A stretch of DNA of 64,000 nt, taken from contig NZ_CP061299.1 in NCBI RefSeq assembly GCF_018687615.1, positions 186,001-250,000 of the forward strand, in the 5' to 3' direction. The position numbers and the translations under genes are program-made. Positions 53,387 to 62,473 of the stretch are shown here, in pieces. How positions within the stretch are numbered: position 1 is the stretch's first letter; the number at the start of each line of letters is the position of its first letter. Origin of the DNA: Polynucleobacter sp. MWH-CaK5. Lineage in GTDB: Bacteria > Pseudomonadota > Gammaproteobacteria > Burkholderiales > Burkholderiaceae. The notes below the pieces were generated by a model that searched no databases, was not told the DNA's origin, and saw only the letters and a list, made by a program, of their open reading frames with translations.

Positions 53387-54469
53387 ATGCAAAAGGCAGA
53401 TGCTTTTGGCGCACATTTAGCACAAGCTAAAAAAACTGGACCGCATCCTCTATATGTGTTGTGTGGTGATGAGCCTTTACTTGTGATGGAGTTACAAGAC
53501 CAATTGCGCGCCATGGTGATTGCTCATGGACACACCGAGCGTGAAGTGATGATGCATGAGAAAGGTTTTGATTGGTCAGCACTCATGAACGCAGGTCAAA
53601 CCATGTCTTTGTTCGGGGATAAGCGTTATGTTGAGTTACGCATACCCACAGGCAAGCCTGGTCGCGATGGTTCTGATGCCATCAAACAGTTTTGCGCTCA
53701 GATTGATGCTCAAGTCAAAACTAAAGAACCAGTTGATACAGTGACCTGTATCTTTTTACCAAGAGTGGATTTTCAGACGCAGAAATCAGCTTGGTTCACT
53801 GCCTTGGACGAGTCTGCAATTGCGGTGCGCATTGACCCCATTGATAGAACTCACTTACCTAACTGGATTGCTGGTCGTTTGAAGCAGCAAAAGCAACAAG
53901 TTGAGGCTGGTGAAGCTGGACAACGGGCTTTGCAGTTTATGGCCAATCAGATCGAGGGTAATTTGATTGCGGCCCATCAAGAAGTTCAGAAGTTGGGTTT
54001 GTTATATCCAGAAGGAACACTCACAGAAGAGAACATCCGTGACGCTGTTTTAAATGTTGCCAGATATGATGTTTTTCAACTGACTGAATCATTGTTGGTT
54101 GGAGATTTGGCACGCTTTAATCGCATGGTCGATGGCCTAGAAGGTGAGGGTGAACCTTTGGTCTTGATTCTTTGGACAGTCACTGAAGAAGTGCGATTAC
54201 TCAATCGACTGCGTCAGGCTGTTGATCGTGGTGACAATTTGCAAATGTTGATGAAGATGAATCGTGTTTGGGGTAATAAAGAGCGTTTAATTCCACAAGC
54301 CCTTCAAAGACTCAGCGCTGATCGTTTGCAAAAAGCTTTGATGGTGACCAGTGGTCTTGATCAACAATCCAAGGGTTTGCAAATCCGCAAAGGGGCCGGT
54401 CCGATTTTGGAAAAACTACCCAGTGATCCATGGGATGGTTTGAGGATGTTGGGACGCTTGTTTGTTTAG
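53387..54469 (+). CDS. holA: DNA polymerase III delta subunit
   Basis: HolA opens the sliding clamp as part of the clamp loader. It has 360 residues. The N-terminal region PLYVLCGDEPLLVMELQDQLR is typical. The segments SLFGDKRYVELRIP, GNLIAAHQEVQKLGLLYP, and ARYDVFQLTESLLVGDLARF match the three-domain delta fold. It starts 2 bp after lptE stops. A short GAAGGT/ACCTTC hairpin at 54482-54496 follows the gene. Confidence 0.94.
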   Translation: MQKADAFGAHLAQAKKTGPHPLYVLCGDEPLLVMELQDQLRAMVIAHGHTEREVMMHEKGFDWSALMNAGQTMSLFGDKRYVELRIPTGKPGRDGSDAIKQFCAQIDAQVKTKEPVDTVTCIFLPRVDFQTQKSAWFTALDESAIAVRIDPIDRTHLPNWIAGRLKQQKQQVEAGEAGQRALQFMANQIEGNLIAAHQEVQKLGLLYPEGTLTEENIRDAVLNVARYDVFQLTESLLVGDLARFNRMVDGLEGEGEPLVLILWTVTEEVRLLNRLRQAVDRGDNLQMLMKMNRVWGNKERLIPQALQRLSADRLQKALMVTSGLDQQSKGLQIRKGAGPILEKLPSDPWDGLRMLGRLFV

Positions 54470-54481
54470 CTTTAGATGATA

Positions 54482-54504
54482 GAAGGTAGCACCTTCGGTT
54501 TATT
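54482..54504 (+). terminator. Weak hairpin after holA
   Basis: A 6-bp stem, GAAGGT/ACCTTC, has a 3-nt loop followed by GGTTTATTT. It is too short to be sure of termination before proA. Confidence 0.3.
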
Positions 54505-54570
54505 TAAGCTATCTCCTTGAAAATCCTCAAGAATTCGTTCAAACCCCTGATTTCAGTTAAAGTAATGCCT

Positions 54571-55866
54571 ATGAGCACCCAAAACAACACACATTCAGAC
54601 GCAGTGACCCTGATGAAGGGCATTGGTCAAAAAGCCCGTGCAGCCTCGCGCGCGATGGCTCGTGCCAGCACAGCTTCAAAAAATGAGGCTTTGATGCACT
54701 TGGCAGCTTTGGTTAGAAAAAATGCAGAAGCTTTGAAAGTGGTGAATGCCAAAGATGTTGAGCGTGCAAAAGCCAATGGCCAAGATGCTGCTTTCATTGA
54801 TCGTTTGACACTCACGGATAAAACTATCGCTACCATGGCTGAAGGTTTGGAGCAAATTGCCAAGTTATCAGACCCAATTGGTGAAATGAGCAATATTCGA
54901 AAAATGCCATCAGGTATTCAGGTGGGGCAAATGCGCGTGCCTTTGGGCGTGATTGGCATCATTTATGAATCTCGTCCTAATGTGACGATTGATGCTGCAG
55001 CCTTGTGCCTGAAGTCAGGCAACGCAACTATTTTGCGTGGTGGTTCAGAAGCGATTAATTCCAATACGGCATTGGCCAAGTTGATTCAAGAGAGTTTGTC
55101 TTTAGCAGGCTTACCATCAGACGCAGTGCAAGTCGTTGAAACAACTGATCGTGCTGCCGTGGGCGCCATGATCACCATGAACGAATACATTGACGTGATC
55201 GTGCCACGTGGTGGCAAGAGCTTGATCGAGCGTTTAATGGCGGATGCCAGAGTACCGATGATCAAGCATTTGGATGGTATTTGTCATACCTACATCGATG
55301 TCTTGGCTGATCCTACCAAGGCCATCAAGGTGTGTGATAACGCTAAAACTCAACGCTATGCTCCATGCAACACCATGGAAACATTGTTGGTGCATGAAGC
55401 TGCGATCAAAGATTCTTTATTACCTTTGTGCAAGATTTATCAAGACAAAGGTGTTGAGTTACGTGTTTGTAAAAAAACCAAGCAAGCTCTTGAAGCAGCG
55501 GGTGTGAAAAATTTGATCGATGCCACTGAGGAAGATTGGTCTACCGAATATTTGGCTCCAATTCTATCGATCAAAACTGTCAGCAATATGGATGAGGCGA
55601 TGGAGCACATCAATCAGTATGGTAGTCACCATACTGATTGCATCATCACTGAAGACTATTCAGCGGGCATGCGTTTTTTAAGAGAAGTGGATAGTGCCAG
55701 TGTGATGATCAATGCCAGCTCTCGTTTTGCGGATGGCTTTGAGTATGGCCTAGGTGCTGAGATTGGTATTTCAAATGATAAGTTACACGCCAGAGGACCA
55801 GTTGGTCTTGAAGGTTTGACTTCAATGAAATACATCGTGTTTGGGCAGGGCGAAATCAGAACCTGA
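54571..55866 (+). CDS. proA: Glutamate-5-semialdehyde dehydrogenase
   Basis: ProA reduces gamma-glutamyl phosphate to the semialdehyde, the step after ProB. ATG at 54571 gives 431 residues; ATG at 54565 and a TTG at 54517 are alternatives. The family segments GVIGIIYESRPNVTIDAAALCLKSGN, KHLDGICHTYID and the catalytic cysteine region RYAPCNTMETLLVH are clear, with ARGPVGLEGLTS near the end. proB is about 42 kb away in this window, so the two are not an operon. Confidence 0.97.
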   Translation: MSTQNNTHSDAVTLMKGIGQKARAASRAMARASTASKNEALMHLAALVRKNAEALKVVNAKDVERAKANGQDAAFIDRLTLTDKTIATMAEGLEQIAKLSDPIGEMSNIRKMPSGIQVGQMRVPLGVIGIIYESRPNVTIDAAALCLKSGNATILRGGSEAINSNTALAKLIQESLSLAGLPSDAVQVVETTDRAAVGAMITMNEYIDVIVPRGGKSLIERLMADARVPMIKHLDGICHTYIDVLADPTKAIKVCDNAKTQRYAPCNTMETLLVHEAAIKDSLLPLCKIYQDKGVELRVCKKTKQALEAAGVKNLIDATEEDWSTEYLAPILSIKTVSNMDEAMEHINQYGSHHTDCIITEDYSAGMRFLREVDSASVMINASSRFADGFEYGLGAEIGISNDKLHARGPVGLEGLTSMKYIVFGQGEIRT

Positions 55867-55942
55867 GTTAGAACTTGATAGTAAAAGTAGTAACGGTAGT
55901 AAAAATTAATATCAGAAATGTAAACCTAAAGGGATGGTTGAG

Positions 55943-56401
55943 ATGAGTGATTCAGTGAATGTGGTGATGGGCAGTGCGTATTTGTATGTGAAAGCATTTC
56001 ACATATTGTTTGTGGCTTCATGGTTTGCCGGTTTGTTTTATTTGCCGCGCATTTATGTGAACATGGCCCAAGAAACAAATCCTCAAGTTTTAGAGCGCCT
56101 TTTAGGCATGTCTTATCGCTTGTATCGCTTCATGACAATCTTGATGGTTCCTGCGGTTATTTTAGGTTTGATACTTTGGTTGTATTACGGCGTGGGTAAG
56201 GGCCCTGGCTCTGGTTGGATGCACGCCAAGCTATTCTTAGTGTTTGTCTTGTTGGGTTATCACCACGCTTGTGGTTCTATTTATAAAAAATTCAAAGCAG
56301 GCATCAATCAACGCTCTCACGTTTGGTACCGTTGGTTCAACGAAGTGCCAGTGATTATTTTCTTGATCGTGAGTATTTTGGTGGTGGTGAAACCTTTTTA
56401 A
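55943..56401 (+). CDS. hemJ: HemJ-type protoporphyrinogen IX oxidase (CopD-like membrane protein)
   Basis: HemJ oxidises protoporphyrinogen IX in heme synthesis in bacteria without HemG or HemY. The protein is about 152 residues with four membrane helices. Signature parts are KAFHILFVASWFAGLFYLPRIYV near the start, with the conserved histidine, then YRLYRFMTILMVPAV, and WMHAKLFLVFVLLGYH. ATG at 55943 has an AAAGGG site at good distance; ATG at 55934 directly touches that site. hemL, another heme gene, lies 2 kb downstream. Confidence 0.88.
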   Translation: MSDSVNVVMGSAYLYVKAFHILFVASWFAGLFYLPRIYVNMAQETNPQVLERLLGMSYRLYRFMTILMVPAVILGLILWLYYGVGKGPGSGWMHAKLFLVFVLLGYHHACGSIYKKFKAGINQRSHVWYRWFNEVPVIIFLIVSILVVVKPF

Positions 56402-56468
56402 GCGACTAGCTAAAAAGAGTGAATCCAGCGTTATCAAATTTAATCATCAAAATATTCAAGGTTAATCA

Positions 56469-57902
56469 ATGAAGTTTTTTATTGTGTGTCCACGTGGGCT
56501 TGAGATTCCTTTGGCAGAAGAGCTCAAGGAAATTTCTGAGCGCTCTGAAGTCAAAGCTCTAGGCGCATGGGTCATTGATCCCCCGCCATTAAATAACACC
56601 GGTGGTTTGGGTGTTGCGGGGCCAATGTCCGTGGCCTTGGCGATTAATTTGCATTCTCGGATTGCCAGTCGTTGTTTATTACAAATGACGCATGTGGCGT
56701 ATCGCAAAGAAGATGATATTTATAAAGCTGCTCGCTCTTTGTCTTGGGAAGATTGGATCACTCCCGATCAAACCATGCGGGTTGATTTAACTGCGCATCG
56801 TTCGCCACTCACGAGCTTGAACTTTGTGACCCTCAGAATCAAAGATGCGGTGTGCGATCGTTTGAGAGAAGTCAAAGGCGCGCGCCCCAATATCGATACT
56901 GAATTGCCGGATGTTCGAGTGCAAGCCCATTTAACTGCGACTCATGCCACTATTTATTTAGATACCAGCGGCCAGTCTTTGTTTAAGCGCGGTTGGCGTG
57001 ATGACAAAGGTGCTGCACCTCTGAAAGAGAATTTAGCTGCTGGTATTTTGGCTTTGACAGGATGGAAGCCAGAGCAACCTTTGTTTGATCCTATGTGCGG
57101 TAGTGGCACTTTTTTAATTGAAGCCGCTTATAGAGGATTAGGTATTCCATCTGGCTCGATACGAGCAGGGCTGATGAACCCTCAACAAGATGCAGTTCAA
57201 TCTGCCCGGGCTCATAACCAAGCTGTGAAGTCTGTAGATAAATCTGAGCCTTCTAAATTTACCCGTTATCGCCCAACGCGTGTTGATTTGGTGGGCGCTG
57301 ATCAAGGGTTTGGGTTTCAGAGATTGAAGCCATTCAATACGCCTGATTTAAAAAAACAGTGGGATGGTTTGTGTGAAGTCGCCAAGAAAAACATTGAGCA
57401 AGGTTTGGCCAATGCCAATAAGCTCAAGATGGCTGCTTGTGACATTAATGAGAACATGATCACAATTGTTAAGAACAATTGGAAGCGCGCTGGCTTGCCA
57501 GCGCAATCAGGTGTTCTATCGAATGTTCGTCAAATTGATGCCTTGGTGGCCAAGACACCGTTTGCTGAGCCAGGCGTGGTGCTCTTTAATCCGCCTTATG
57601 GTGAGCGTCTGGAGATCAAGGGTGGTCGTGATGGCAGTGAGCGTGTCAAAGGTCGTGGCGCGCGTGATGCTTTGCCAAAGAACAATAACTCGCCAGAGTT
57701 CATGGAGTTTCTGAATCAGTTCGGTAAGCATCTCAAAGATAACTTCCAAGGTTGGCAAGTGGATGTCTTAACAGCCGATATGGGTTTACCAGGTCAAGTG
57801 CGCATGAAAGAGTCTAAGCGTACGCCCTTATTCAATGGCCCCTTAGAGTGTCGCTTGTTCAGGTTTGATATGAAAAAGCCAGATGTTTTGAGTAAGTCTT
57901 GA
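56469..57902 (+). CDS. rlmL: THUMP-domain 23S rRNA guanine-N2 methyltransferase (RlmL-like)
   Basis: This RNA methyltransferase resembles the N-terminal half of E. coli RlmL, which makes m2G2445. It has 477 residues, without the C-terminal RlmK half. FFIVCPRGLEIPLAEEL starts the ferredoxin-like and THUMP region (about 1-165). The methyltransferase domain has DPMCGSGTFLIEAAYRGL, DINENMI and the catalytic NPPYGERL. An insert rich in charged residues lies near 255-290. An AAGGT site precedes ATG at 56469. Confidence 0.93.
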   Translation: MKFFIVCPRGLEIPLAEELKEISERSEVKALGAWVIDPPPLNNTGGLGVAGPMSVALAINLHSRIASRCLLQMTHVAYRKEDDIYKAARSLSWEDWITPDQTMRVDLTAHRSPLTSLNFVTLRIKDAVCDRLREVKGARPNIDTELPDVRVQAHLTATHATIYLDTSGQSLFKRGWRDDKGAAPLKENLAAGILALTGWKPEQPLFDPMCGSGTFLIEAAYRGLGIPSGSIRAGLMNPQQDAVQSARAHNQAVKSVDKSEPSKFTRYRPTRVDLVGADQGFGFQRLKPFNTPDLKKQWDGLCEVAKKNIEQGLANANKLKMAACDINENMITIVKNNWKRAGLPAQSGVLSNVRQIDALVAKTPFAEPGVVLFNPPYGERLEIKGGRDGSERVKGRGARDALPKNNNSPEFMEFLNQFGKHLKDNFQGWQVDVLTADMGLPGQVRMKESKRTPLFNGPLECRLFRFDMKKPDVLSKS

Positions 57903-57980
57903 TCTAGGGCAGATCAATTTGTGGGACTTTGGCAGAAATGAGTTGAGTCCTAGTAAAATACAAAAAACAGGAAAGAGATC

Positions 57981-58151
57981 ATGGAATTTAAAACTTATAT
58001 GTGTTTGATTTGTGGCTGGGTCTACGATGAAGAGGCTGGCTTGCCTGATGAGGGTATTGCTCCTGGTACATTGTGGAAAGACGTACCAATGAACTGGACT
58101 TGTCCTGAGTGCGGTGCGCGCAAAGAAGATTTTGAGATGACTGTCATCTAA
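57981..58151 (+). CDS. Rubredoxin
   Basis: This short gene codes for a 56-residue one-iron electron carrier. The iron is held by two CxxC pairs: CLIC at residues 8-11 and CPEC at 41-44. The text between, GWVYDEEAGLPDEGIAPGT and WKDVPMNWT, is standard rubredoxin. A GAAAGAG site precedes ATG at 57981. It lies between rlmL and hemL, where rubredoxin is often found in betaproteobacteria. The redox partner is unknown. Confidence 0.97.
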   Translation: MEFKTYMCLICGWVYDEEAGLPDEGIAPGTLWKDVPMNWTCPECGARKEDFEMTVI

Positions 58152-58166
58152 ATCAACTAGATTCAT

Positions 58167-58188
58167 AAAGCCACCTTCGGGTGGCTTT
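58167..58188 (+). terminator. Terminator-like hairpin after rubredoxin
   Basis: A 9-bp perfect stem, AAAGCCACC/GGTGGCTTT, has a stable TTCG tetraloop. The following T-run is short. Confidence 0.65.
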
Positions 58189-58233
58189 GAAGTTTTAAAT
58201 GCATCATTTTTGATATTTAAAGAATTTAAAGAT

Positions 58234-59538
58234 ATGAGCAAAAACGAAGAGCTATTCCTCCGAGCCCAAAAAACCACACCAGGTGGCGTGAACTCTCCAG
58301 TGAGAGCATTCCGTCAGGTGGGTGGTGTGCCACGCTTTATCAAGCGTGCGCAAGGCGCTTATTTCTGGGATGCAGACGATAAGCGATATATCGACTGTAT
58401 TGGCTCATGGGGTCCGATGATTGTTGGTCATGCTCATCCTGAAGTTGTGAAGGCTCTGCAAGAGGCTGCAGTTCATAGTTTTAGTTATGGCGCTCCGACT
58501 GAAGGTGAAATTGTGATGGCAGAGCGTATCTGTCAGTTGGTACCTAGTATTGAGCAAGTGCGTTTGGTTTCCAGCGGTACCGAAGCCACGATGAGTGCTT
58601 TGCGTTTAGCGCGTGGCTTTACTGGTCGCGATCTGATCATTAAATTTGAAGGTTGCTACCACGGCCATGCTGATAGCCTGCTGGTCAAAGCTGGTTCAGG
58701 TATGTTGACCTTTGCCGATAGCACACAAAATGCACCATCATCAGGTGGGGTGCCACAAGATTTGGTGAAACATACATTGGTGCTGCCATTCAATGATGTA
58801 GAAGCTCTTGAACTGGCGTTCAAACAAAATTCTGGCAAGATTGCAGCGCTGATTGTTGAACCAATTGCTGGCAATATGAATTTGATTCAGCCAAGCTCCG
58901 TCTTTGTTAAAGCAATGCGTGATCTCACTACCAAAGAAGGTGCTGTGCTGATTTATGACGAAGTGATGACGGGCTTTAGAGTGGCTTTGGGTGGCGCACA
59001 AAGTTTGCATGGCATCAAACCAGATTTAACATGCTTAGGTAAAGTCATGGGCGGTGGTATGCCAATGGCTGCCTTTGGTGGCCGTGCTGACATCATGAAT
59101 AAGTTAGCCCCTTTGGGCAATGTTTATCAAGCAGGTACTTTGTCCGGCAATCCATTGGCAGTTGCAGCTGGACTAGCCAACCTAGACATCATCACGCGAC
59201 CAGGCTTTTATGATTGCTTGACCACTCAAACTAAGAAGTTTGTGAATGGTATGCAAGAACGAGCCAATCAGGCAGGTGTTCCATTCTCGGTTGATAGCGT
59301 GGGCGGTATGTTTGGTTTGTATTTCTCTAAAGAGGTGCCAACGTCTTATGCTGCTGTCACTGCCAGTGATATTGAGGCGTTCAAGAAATTCTTCCACTTG
59401 ATGCTAGACAATGGTGTGTATTTAGCACCATCTGCTTATGAAGCTGGCTTCTTATCAATTGCACACGATGATGCAGTTTTAGATGAAATGTTCAAAGCAG
59501 CAGAGGTCGCTTTCCACCAAATGATACACAAAGCCTGA
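58234..59538 (+). CDS. hemL: Glutamate-1-semialdehyde 2,1-aminomutase
   Basis: HemL makes 5-aminolevulinate from glutamate semialdehyde, the C5 route to heme. ATG at 58234 gives 434 residues; the open frame to TTG 58210 has no support. It starts with MSKNEELFLRAQKTTPGGVNSPVRAF, the family text. The PLP lysine is K270 in CLGKVMGGGMP. GTEATMSALRLARGFTGR is also conserved. ugd begins 2 bp after the stop. Confidence 0.98.
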   Translation: MSKNEELFLRAQKTTPGGVNSPVRAFRQVGGVPRFIKRAQGAYFWDADDKRYIDCIGSWGPMIVGHAHPEVVKALQEAAVHSFSYGAPTEGEIVMAERICQLVPSIEQVRLVSSGTEATMSALRLARGFTGRDLIIKFEGCYHGHADSLLVKAGSGMLTFADSTQNAPSSGGVPQDLVKHTLVLPFNDVEALELAFKQNSGKIAALIVEPIAGNMNLIQPSSVFVKAMRDLTTKEGAVLIYDEVMTGFRVALGGAQSLHGIKPDLTCLGKVMGGGMPMAAFGGRADIMNKLAPLGNVYQAGTLSGNPLAVAAGLANLDIITRPGFYDCLTTQTKKFVNGMQERANQAGVPFSVDSVGGMFGLYFSKEVPTSYAAVTASDIEAFKKFFHLMLDNGVYLAPSAYEAGFLSIAHDDAVLDEMFKAAEVAFHQMIHKA

Positions 59539-59540
59539 TC

Positions 59541-60710
59541 ATGAAAATAGCCATCGCAGGTTTGGGTTATGTGGGTTTATCCAATGCAATTTTATTGGCT
59601 CAGTCTCATGAAGTGATTGCGGTTGATGTCGATGCTCGCAAAGTGACTGATTTAAATAATAAAATCAGCTCTATTGATGATGCTGATGTAGAGCATTACT
59701 TGGCCAGCAAGCCGCTCCAATTAAAAGCGACTCAGCAAGCGGATGAGGCTTATGCAGGCGCTCAATACATTATTGTTGCCGTACCTACTAACTATGATGT
59801 GGATACGAATAGTTTTAATACCACATTGATTGAAGCAGTCATTGCGAATGTTTTGAAAGTCAATCAGGCAGCAATGATTGTCATTAAATCAACGATTCCA
59901 GTCGGTTACACAAAAAAAGTTCGGCAACAGTTTGGGTATGACCGAATTATTTTCTCTCCGGAGTTTTTGAGAGAAGGCAAAGCTCTTTGGGATAACCTGC
60001 ATCCATCAAGAATCATTATTGGGGATCAGTCAGAGGCAGCTCAAACATTTGGTCTGATGCTCAAGCAAGCAGCACTTAAACAAGACACACCACTTCTGTT
60101 TATGGATTCAACCGAAGCTGAAGCCATCAAGTTATTTGCGAATACTTATTTGGCCATGCGGGTGTCATTTTTTAATGAATTAGATAGTTATGCGCTCAGT
60201 CATGGCCTCAGCACCCAAAAGATTATTGAGGGAGTCTCCTTAGATCCTAGGGTGGGCATGTATTACAACAACCCTTCGTTTGGTTATGGCGGTTATTGTT
60301 TGCCCAAAGACACCAAGCAGTTATTGGCGAATTATGAGGGCGTGCCTCAGAGTTTGATCGGTAGTATTGTGCAAGCCAATGCGGTTCGAAAAGACTACAT
60401 TGCCCAAGATATTCTTTCTAGAGAACCTAAGGTCGTGGGTATTTTTAGATTGATCATGAAGAGCGGATCAGATAATATTCGCGAATCCAGTGTGCAAGGC
60501 ATCATGAAGCGTATCAAGGCCAAGGGTGTTCGTGTGATTGTTTACGAGCCTCTTTTAGATGGGCAAGACCATTTTTTTGGCTCAGATATTGTGGCTGACT
60601 TGTCTACATTTAAAAAAATGTCAGATTTGATCGTGGCAAATCGCTTATTTAAAGATATTCAGGATGTGCAGGAAAAAGTTTATACCAGGGATTTATTTGG
60701 GTCGGATTAG
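59541..60710 (+). CDS. ugd: UDP-glucose 6-dehydrogenase
   Basis: Ugd oxidises UDP-glucose to UDP-glucuronate, a precursor of surface polysaccharides. It has 389 residues, like the E. coli enzyme. The NAD loop GLGYVGLSNA is near the N-terminus. STIPVGYT and FSPEFLREG are conserved. The catalytic cysteine is C253 in GYGGYCLPKDTKQL. It follows hemL by 2 bp and touches apaH, so these very different functions share a transcript. With the methyltransferase two genes on, it suggests some glycan role. Confidence 0.96.
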   Translation: MKIAIAGLGYVGLSNAILLAQSHEVIAVDVDARKVTDLNNKISSIDDADVEHYLASKPLQLKATQQADEAYAGAQYIIVAVPTNYDVDTNSFNTTLIEAVIANVLKVNQAAMIVIKSTIPVGYTKKVRQQFGYDRIIFSPEFLREGKALWDNLHPSRIIIGDQSEAAQTFGLMLKQAALKQDTPLLFMDSTEAEAIKLFANTYLAMRVSFFNELDSYALSHGLSTQKIIEGVSLDPRVGMYYNNPSFGYGGYCLPKDTKQLLANYEGVPQSLIGSIVQANAVRKDYIAQDILSREPKVVGIFRLIMKSGSDNIRESSVQGIMKRIKAKGVRVIVYEPLLDGQDHFFGSDIVADLSTFKKMSDLIVANRLFKDIQDVQEKVYTRDLFGSD

Positions 60711-61547
60711 ATGATGGATAGTATTTTTGCCATAGGTGATGTTCAGGGCTGCAATCAGCAGCTGAAGCAACTCATCAAAAAATTACCCAAAGACTCAAAA
60801 ATCATTTGTGTGGGTGATTTGGTGAATCGTGGTCCAGATTCCTTAGGTGCTTTGCGAACCCTTAAGGCATTGCAAGAGTCGGGACAAGCAGAATGCATCT
60901 TGGGTAATCATGATTTACATTTGCTGGCAAGAGATGCCGGAATACGTGATCCCAAATCATTGGATACCTTGGATGACATCCTCAAAGCACCTGATCGAAA
61001 AGAATTGATTGATTGGTTAAGACATCGCCCGATGGCTTTGTACAGCGGCAAAGAAAACTTGAATACTCTTTTTGTGCACGCAGGTATTTTGCCGCAATGG
61101 AGTGTCACTAAAACTCTTGAGTTGGCCCACGAATTTGAAAAAGTCTTGCGTCATAAAAATTATGCCAAGTCCTTGGTTGAAATATATGGCAACACACCGA
61201 ATCAATGGAATGACAAACTCAAAGGTGCAAAGCGCTTAAGGGTCATCATTAATTCATTTACACGCCTGCGCTTTTGCACTGCCAGGGGAGTGATGGAGTT
61301 TGAAAGTAAAGAGGGTGCTGGTGATGCCCCCAAAGGTTATATGCCTTGGTTTGATGTTCCGAACAGAAAAACTCAAGATGCCAAGGTTGTTTTTGGCCAT
61401 TGGTCTACTTTGGGATTACTCAAGAAAAAAAATGTGGTTGGTTTAGATACTGGCTGTGTTTGGGGTGGTCAGTTAACTGCCATGTCCTTGGGCAAGAGAC
61501 CACAGTTTATTCAGGTGCTTGGATTAAAAAGACCTGTACGTTATTAG
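60711..61547 (+). CDS. apaH: Bis(5'-nucleosyl)-tetraphosphatase, symmetrical
   Basis: ApaH hydrolyses Ap4A to two ADP and removes Np4 caps from RNA. It has 278 residues of the metallophosphatase fold. The metal motifs are GDVQGCNQQ, GDLVNRGPDS and GNHDLHL, with later VHAGILPQW and FGHWSTLG. The ATG directly abuts the ugd stop; a second ATG at 60714 would also serve. RppH, the other 5'-end processing enzyme, is encoded about 47 kb upstream. Confidence 0.96.
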   Translation: MMDSIFAIGDVQGCNQQLKQLIKKLPKDSKIICVGDLVNRGPDSLGALRTLKALQESGQAECILGNHDLHLLARDAGIRDPKSLDTLDDILKAPDRKELIDWLRHRPMALYSGKENLNTLFVHAGILPQWSVTKTLELAHEFEKVLRHKNYAKSLVEIYGNTPNQWNDKLKGAKRLRVIINSFTRLRFCTARGVMEFESKEGAGDAPKGYMPWFDVPNRKTQDAKVVFGHWSTLGLLKKKNVVGLDTGCVWGGQLTAMSLGKRPQFIQVLGLKRPVRY

Positions 61548-61594
61548 GTGCTGTATGATTTTGTTGACTATTGCTAACTGGCTTGGAGAGCTTC

Positions 61595-62473
61595 TTGAAA
61601 TATATTCGTTTTTTTAAAAATCCTCTTTTAATTATTGCTTTCATTAAGCAAAGAGTTAGGAAAATTCTATTTAGAGAATATATCAGCGCTCGAGGCAATA
61701 GATCAGAGAGCGATGATAACGGGCTATATATTTATGCTGTTCAGCGAGCCGTTAAAAGTTATAAATACTTTTCAACTTTTAAGCAGGATCCTGATTATCA
61801 AGCTATTCTCGAGCATGTTAGCAAAAAACAGGGGGAGGATTATCTTGATAGTGTTCGTAAAGATAATCCCTGCTTAATCAATAGAATCAATGATTTTAAG
61901 AAAAATGATTTGGTTGGCGGTCCAACTCTACATCAGTATCCTGAGGTTGGACTGATCAGCCCGACAACTTTGCGTTACACAAAAGTAGCATCAGATCTAT
62001 TAAAATTTTTTGGGGACTCTGTCGGCGATAAGGTTGTAGAGATTGGCGCTGGTTATGGTGGCCAAGCCTTGATAAATGATATGACATTCAAGATTAAGGA
62101 GTACGAATTTTTAGATTTGCCGCCAGTTTTAAATTTGGTCTCTAAATATTTAGAGAGTCATATTCTTAATTGTGGATATAAGTTATCAACCCTTAATCAA
62201 AAGACCGGGGAAGACTCCTATGATTTAGTGATAAGTAATTATGCATTTTCAGAGCTACCCACACATTTGCAGATTAAATATATTGATAAAGTCATTAACC
62301 AGTGTCGTCGAGGGTATATGACAATGAATAGCGGAATGGGGAATGCTCATCAAATTAGTAAATTATCTTTAGATGAACTTAGGAAGCGCTTACCTAATTT
62401 TGAAATTTTCCCTGAGTATCCGCTGACGGCGCCTGATAATTACATTATTGTGTGGGGACATCACAGAGGTTAA
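61595..62473 (+). CDS. Putative sugar O-methyltransferase
   Basis: This protein of about 292 residues has a SAM-binding fold (VVEIGAGYGGQA near 150-161, YDLVISNYAFSEL near 208-220) and resembles the putative sugar O-methyltransferase family found in polysaccharide clusters. Target and partners are unknown. The start is uncertain: TTG at 61595 has a GGAGAG site, and TTG at 61571 is also open. Base use is clearly AT-richer than its neighbours, and rare codons such as AGA, ATA and AGT are frequent. This suggests recent transfer. Its stop overlaps the photolyase stop as TTAA. Confidence 0.8.
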   Translation: MKYIRFFKNPLLIIAFIKQRVRKILFREYISARGNRSESDDNGLYIYAVQRAVKSYKYFSTFKQDPDYQAILEHVSKKQGEDYLDSVRKDNPCLINRINDFKKNDLVGGPTLHQYPEVGLISPTTLRYTKVASDLLKFFGDSVGDKVVEIGAGYGGQALINDMTFKIKEYEFLDLPPVLNLVSKYLESHILNCGYKLSTLNQKTGEDSYDLVISNYAFSELPTHLQIKYIDKVINQCRRGYMTMNSGMGNAHQISKLSLDELRKRLPNFEIFPEYPLTAPDNYIIVWGHHRG

